Shown piece by piece: positions 58,890 through 64,000 of a stretch of DNA of 64,000 bases (positions are counted from its first letter, which is position 1; every line of letters starts with the position of its first letter). The position numbers and the translations under genes are program-made. The notes below the pieces were generated by a model. It worked only from the letters and a program-made list of their open reading frames with translations. It did no database searches and was not told the DNA's origin. This DNA comes from Brasenia schreberi (lineage: Eukaryota; Streptophyta; Magnoliopsida; Nymphaeales; Cabombaceae): NCBI GenBank assembly GCA_036023115.1, contig JAYKKT010000077.1, forward strand, positions 1 to 64,000, read 5' to 3'.

Positions 58890-60429
58890 CTTTAAAGTTT
58901 AAAGAGGGCATCAAATATGTTAAAACATTAGATGTAACAAACATGTATTGATGTGAGAGTTGAACTACGTTTAAATGTAACAATTAGACGGAACTCGACA
59001 TACATGATGCTTGACTAGATGAAACTCGACATACATGATGCTTGATATGTGTATTATATCATAAATTAGTTGATTTATATATATATTCTTCTCATTTAAT
59101 TACTAATTAGTTGATCTACCTTTTCAGATAAAGATGAAACAATAGAGTTGCTCTTAAAGTCAATGGTTTCTAAAGAAATTTCTGCACAAGATTCAAATGC
59201 GATTGGTGATATTGATACGAACACTTGTGACCTTCTTTCATATTGACTGGGATGGTATTTTTTTTTGTTATTTTAAACTGCTGTATTGGAAACTTTAGAA
59301 TTGATCGTTCATTCGTATTGACTGATGATTGTTACTGATGATGTCTAATGGCATCTTCATATTTGTTCGTCTGAATGTGTTCATGGAGTGAAAAATTTAT
59401 GTAGCATTGCCATGACATACACAAGGAAATGAAGTTTCATTGCTGTTGACTATTGAGTATGATTGACTTCGTGTGATTGGCTGATTCCTAATGAGTCGTG
59501 ACTTATTCGACATGTTTCCTTACCATATGAAGCATGTTATCTTATTAATATTGCATTCTCATTGTTGTTGAGTATGATTCACTTTGTGTTGCTTGTTGAT
59601 CTTGTGCAGTCATGTTTTTACATTCCTCCTCTGCTCCAACCAAAGGAAAATTATTCTAGAATACCTCTTGATTAGTAATATGTTGCTTATGTTTTTATTT
59701 GTTAAGGGCATCCTTTTGCCCCAAAAGTATGATAGTTCTCTCTCTCTCACACACACATACAAATTTATTAATTGTTCCTCTCTAAATGCATGAAGCAATT
59801 GGGACTCGATGCACCTTGGAGCAAAAGGAATTTAGAAGAACAGTTGAGACTAGTCTAGTTTGAAGCCTAGAAGCAACTTTGTTTCTCTAAAATCACAAGG
59901 CTCTCTCGATGTAGGTGACTCTAATTGCGAGTATTGGGCTTTTTGGCCCTATGGCAACTTGATCATTTAGTCGTATTGAAGATGTAAATATCTTATAGAT
60001 GTCTATAATTGTGCAAGTGTAGAGCGAAAGCTGGAACTGGCAGTGAACCCCAAAATCATGCTTCCAACCATTTGGTGTCATAGGTAAGAAAATTATCTTT
60101 TCTCGAATCCGACTAACCCGTCAATGGTTGCGATTGCAGCCGTGCTAATGATGCTCTCTAACAAAATGATGGAGAGTAGTTTGTCGGTATACATTTGTAA
60201 TTCATAATTTATTGCTTTTGGATTGTTAGTGTTCCTTTTGTGATTGTCAATTTGTAATTCTCATTGAATAAATGATGCTTATTTATTTTCTGTATTATGA
60301 ACGTGTTTATGAAATCAAAGGTTTTTATTGCTTTGCCTTGAAATTGCAGTTTCATTGCTTTTGAGTATAATTCACTTTGTATGATTAGTAGGTTTCTAGT
60401 GACTTATCAAAGCAATATCAATATATGTG

Positions 60430-61021
60430 GGCCAATCTGGCCCGGCCCATGGCCCATTAAGGGCTGGGCTGGCCCACATTTTACATGGGCCCAAAAGGGC
60501 TAGGGCCGAGCATCTGTATCAATTGCCCAAGAGCAAATACCGCGGTGACACAAGGACCATTGACGCAACCAACCGCTCATTGCCCTCCTAGTTTGGCTTA
60601 GTTTGTAGGGGTGCAGTCAAGCTAAGTTCAGCTCGAGTATAGGCAAGTTCAACTCAACTCGAACAGAAATGTTGAGCTCGAGGTTCAATGTTTGAGCTCG
60701 AACTAGGACCAAATCTACTTAGATCGAGCTTCATTATAGAAGCTCAATCTTTTTGAGCTTGAAATAACCTTTAAGAAGATGTTGAAAAATTCCTTAATGT
60801 ATGAGACCATTGAAGTTTGTCGAACAAATTCTGATGAGGGACTGGAGTGTGTGGTTCTGCAAGATGGTTTCATGAATTGTATACTTTCTACCAAAAGGGC
60901 TTAATAAGGTTTCGATACTGCCTGTTCCAAGATGGTTTAGGGTCTCAACCGATAGAAAACAATAAAAAATTCAAATTTATAGAAAAACCGAAGCGGTTTC
61001 CGTTTCATGAAGGTTCTTTTG
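60430..61021. repeat. AGCTCGAG-rich repeat, truncated (U6)
   Basis: Cut at the short-unit junction like the copies in U3 and U4; includes the 50-bp segment. Confidence 0.75.
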
Positions 61022-62015
61022 ATTGAACCACCTAGCCAGGAGGATAGTAGATTTCTTTCACGAGCTAACATGGTGTTTCCATTAGTTAAAGCACAGAACT
61101 TTAAGCGCTAGGGAGTTTGTCTTCTAATTAGATGTTTCTGTTGGTATACGCCATGGTTAATGGTGTTCCACTTACAAGGGGAAGGCCAAACGCAGGTATA
61201 CATGCTCTGAAATCGAACTCACGATCTGCATCTTGTGAACAACATGCCATTCCAGAAGAACAAACGCCCGGAGTGCATACTTTATTCTAAAAACTAGCTA
61301 GAAAACATTAATTGCCCAAACATGCAAGATCCAGAGTTCAACTGGCAGGGCACCCAGATTCCCTTGTGCTGGTGGGAAGGGGAGATGTGTGAATGTGTAT
61401 GTCACCCTTCAGCCTCCTGTTGTGAGAAAAAAGGATCAGCGTGCCGGAAGTGGCACTTGTCCTGGATTAATGGAACCCATAAAAGGACCAATCTCTAGAG
61501 GACGATTCAATCTGTGGACCAAAAATCATATCCAGATCTTGTTTCAATCTTAACTGCCCATACTGGGCATGTACCGAAAAAGGTTTTTCGAGGCCCACCT
61601 GCGTCGGATCGTCCAGTTTGCGGGTGACGTTATTCAAGGTTTCTTAGGCCGAAAAGCCGTTCCTCTCTAGTGATCGTTTTCCGGGAACCTCGTTTACCCA
61701 AGCTTTTCACCCATCTTTTTGGGATTTGCAGTACACTTGCTCACAAATGCGTTATAATACGTGGAGTGAAAAATGGATGCTGATGTTCATGAGAACTCAA
61801 GTTCGTTGAAGTTCAGTATATACTATGAAGAGGAACGATACTGTTACAGCAAATCAATAACTCGATCATATCTTCACGACAAATAAATCCACATATGCTT
61901 TATTTGTACCTTGAACAATAAATGTCGTGTACATTACAAATGAGTGTCAATTTCCTTTATTCCAATCATTTTTACTTTATTACAGAAAAATAATTGAATC
62001 CACTGGACCAGAAAA

Positions 62016-63661
62016 TCAAATGCTGGTGGTGACAAAGCCCATAAGCCTGCGATTCGAGCCACCCGATGATTGGAGGCAACTCGGTGGAACCATGGTGCCG
62101 CTTGCACTCCCATATGCATGCTCACAGGATGACTTTGCTGGTTGCCCATTGTATGTGAGCTGCACGTTAGACATCTTGATGCCTTGACACGGTGCAGTTG
62201 CGCTGCATGCAAAATCGACGGCAACTTGAGTCTGTGATGTGCCCTTGATGTTGTTGTAGGTCACTTGGGAGATCTTGACACCGGAATTCTGATCAAAGCA
62301 CACATAAGATCAATGAAGGATGAATCTTGTGAATAACTAATAGGGAACTAGAACTTACTGGGCAACAGAATAATTTCTTTTGTTTCACTTTTCAACTTGG
62401 TAGTAACTTAGTACCTGGGTTGGGCAGGCATTGACATTGCTATCACAGTAATGCTGGTTTATGATGATGGGGTTCTTCACATTATTCATGGTGATTCCAT
62501 CGAAGACAATGCCTTCGGCAAAACCGTTGCTGCTCCTTGCCCATGACTTTATCCTTAGTCCATTGGTGGAACCCGTGAAAACCGTGTTCTTCACCGTGAC
62601 GTTTTGCACGCCGGCTTCATTAGAGTTCTTCCCTAAGCTCCCAATACTGTCATTAGAACAAGTTAAAGTTATATGATTACGAAAGTTGGATTGCCTTGTC
62701 AAAAAATGCATGCATGACATTATCAAGAGCACCTAAGTTGGATTAATTTGTACAACGATGCACATATATTCAACTTATTTAGATGCGTAATCTACCTTAT
62801 TCCATGGCCAGGGCCACACGTGACCTTCTCTATCCACAAGTTTTGGGTCCCTGGACCAACGGAGATGCAATCGTCTCCAGTCTTGATATCCGTGTTTGTG
62901 ATGGACACGCCCGTCGATTGCTCTACGTGGACGCCATCCGTGTTAGGGCTGGTGCCTGAGGATTGAATCTTGAGGCCATCCACTTGGACGTTGTTGCAGG
63001 AATCGATGACCACGTTGAAGATTTCACTATTTACAGAGGTTATGCCGCTTAACACAATGTCCCTGGCATTGTCGAACACCAGTGACTACAAAAGAAGAAA
63101 AAAGAGTCGTCATTAACAAATAATTACTGTTCACAAAGTAAAAGCGTGTGTGTCCATGCGTGATAAGTCAACATTTAGCACATCCTTGCATATTATTCGT
63201 GGCAGTTAACTTACCCTTGCCCCAAATGGGCAGCTGGCTTTGTTAGCAGCTTTGCAAGACCACAAGGCCGAGCCCTTTCCATCAAGATACCCTCCTTGGA
63301 ACGTCAATCCCTTCACGTTTTCAAATTTGAGCCAGTACCCGGCTGCACTCTGAAGTTTATAGTCGGCCGAAGCAACCAGGTTGCCGTCAACCTTGACTAC
63401 GATGTTGGTGTTGGCACAGGATCCAGAGAACAGAGTTGGGTGCAGCAAGAAAGCCCCAGAGGGCACATACAAGGTGCCTCCCTGTGATGCAGCACAAACT
63501 ACTTTCCATGCCTTGAGGAAAGCAGCACTGTCATCGGTCACCCCATCTGCCTTAGCTCCATAGCTCGTAACGTCATAAGTTGGTGTCCCATGCACTGCAT
63601 CGTTGAGCAAGAGCAAAGGGATAATGACAAGCATGAGACTTTTAATGAGACTGTTAGCCAT
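62016..63661 (-). CDS. Polygalacturonase, GH28 (gene E), four exons
   Basis: Exons 63661-63215, 63085-62796, 62646-62415 and 62288-62016 encode 413 residues, the same as gene B (Ala at 2, Pro at 373). The frame is intact at the site broken in gene D, with gggttgggca at the end of exon 3. The signal peptide and GH28 motifs are complete. Its upstream region is cut by the window end about 340 bp before the ATG, leaving the TATA box and most of the promoter repeat. Expected product: secreted pectin-degrading enzyme. Confidence 0.96.
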
Positions 63662-63801
63662 GAAAAAGGGGAGGTGTGACAGCTACTTGGCAGGGGAACC
63701 GAATTTGAATGAGAGATTTAGTTAAGGAATGAAAGATTTACGGTGATAAAATTCTGTTGTGATGTCTCTGATGTTGGTGAGTGGAGAGGGCTCCATAATG
63801 C

Positions 63802-63820
63802 GTGTATATATATATATACA
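63802..63820 (-). promoter_or_regulatory. TATA box of gene E
   Basis: TA-repeat palindrome as in genes A, B and D, about 145 bp upstream of the ATG. Confidence 0.7.
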
Positions 63821-63852
63821 CGTCTAAGAAGCAGAAGCACATATGAGCACGT

Positions 63853-64000
63853 ACCTATTCTCCGTACGCTCTTTCTTATTTTGTTGTTCACATGAATGGT
63901 GTAACGATATGAACATAAGCTGTTTGATGTTGAATTGATAAACAGTAACATCTTTCACCTTGAATTTTCAATGTTTTTGTCGCTGAACATTTGAATTAAT
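63853..64000 (-). repeat. Tandem repeat upstream of gene E (cut)
   Basis: Only the gene-proximal unit of the pair is inside the window. Confidence 0.75.

Larger units (their letters stand above)
54087..61021. repeat. Array unit U6 (short type, 6.93 kb, gene D)
   Basis: Twin of U4, with a left flank like U2's (for example the extra gagaaaattttcaaaagga at 54892). The left part therefore shares history with U2, and the right part with U4. Confidence 0.92.
61022..64000. repeat. Array unit U7 (partial, gene E)
   Basis: Begins with the short-unit junction and runs off the window inside the promoter repeat. Whether it is short or LINE type cannot be seen; the left border only shows that U6 is short. 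Confidence 0.85.

Noticed and set aside
1..64000. CRISPR-like or phage-defence system suggested by evenly repeated sequence
   Set aside because: Repeats are kilobase gene units with introns and plant transposons; there are no short spaced repeats or cas-like genes.

Overview
The window looks like nuclear DNA of a flowering plant. It is AT-rich, its genes have short GT-AG introns, and it carries remnants of a Ty1-copia retrotransposon, an L1-like LINE and a hAT (RICESLEEPER-like) transposase. The only gene family with a clear intact function is a plant polygalacturonase (GH28 pectinase). I cannot name the species from the sequence. I see no bacterial, organellar or viral gene and no CRISPR array.

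The window is a head-to-tail array of polygalacturonase (PG) units, all on the minus strand. Taking the shared boundary motif ending in atgaa just before ggttcttttg, the units are: U0 1-5473 (partial, copia type), U1 5474-20860 (LINE type, gene A), U2 20861-29216 (copia type, PG deleted), U3 29217-31476 (short type, PG deleted), U4 31477-38410 (short type, gene B), U5 38411-54086 (LINE type, gene C), U6 54087-61021 (short type, gene D, frameshifted), and U7 61022-64000 (partial, gene E). B-C and D-E repeat at a higher-order spacing of about 22.6 kb.

Each gene has four exons and predicts a 413-residue secreted protein with a signal peptide and all four GH28 motifs. Genes A, B, C and E are intact. 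They differ at residue 2 (Thr in A and C, Ala in B, D and E) and at residue 373 (Gln only in C). D lacks one base at the end of exon 3 and would lose its last 90 residues. Two further units keep only the PG 3' flank, and two copies of an older PG exon 3 lie beside the copia remnant.

Upstream of each gene are a TA-repeat TATA box and a diverged tandem repeat of about 164 bp, then a SINE-like repeat, a hAT transposase fragment, a microsatellite and an AGCTCGAG-rich dispersed repeat. LINE-type units then carry a decayed LINE with a poly(A) end. Copia-type units instead carry slivers of that LINE plus a copia gag-protease-integrase remnant without recognisable reverse transcriptase. The short unit looks like the LINE-type unit after a deletion of about 8.6 kb between two catgaa(a)ggt motifs. 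The window therefore reads as a recent PG amplification, remodelled by deletions at short homologies.
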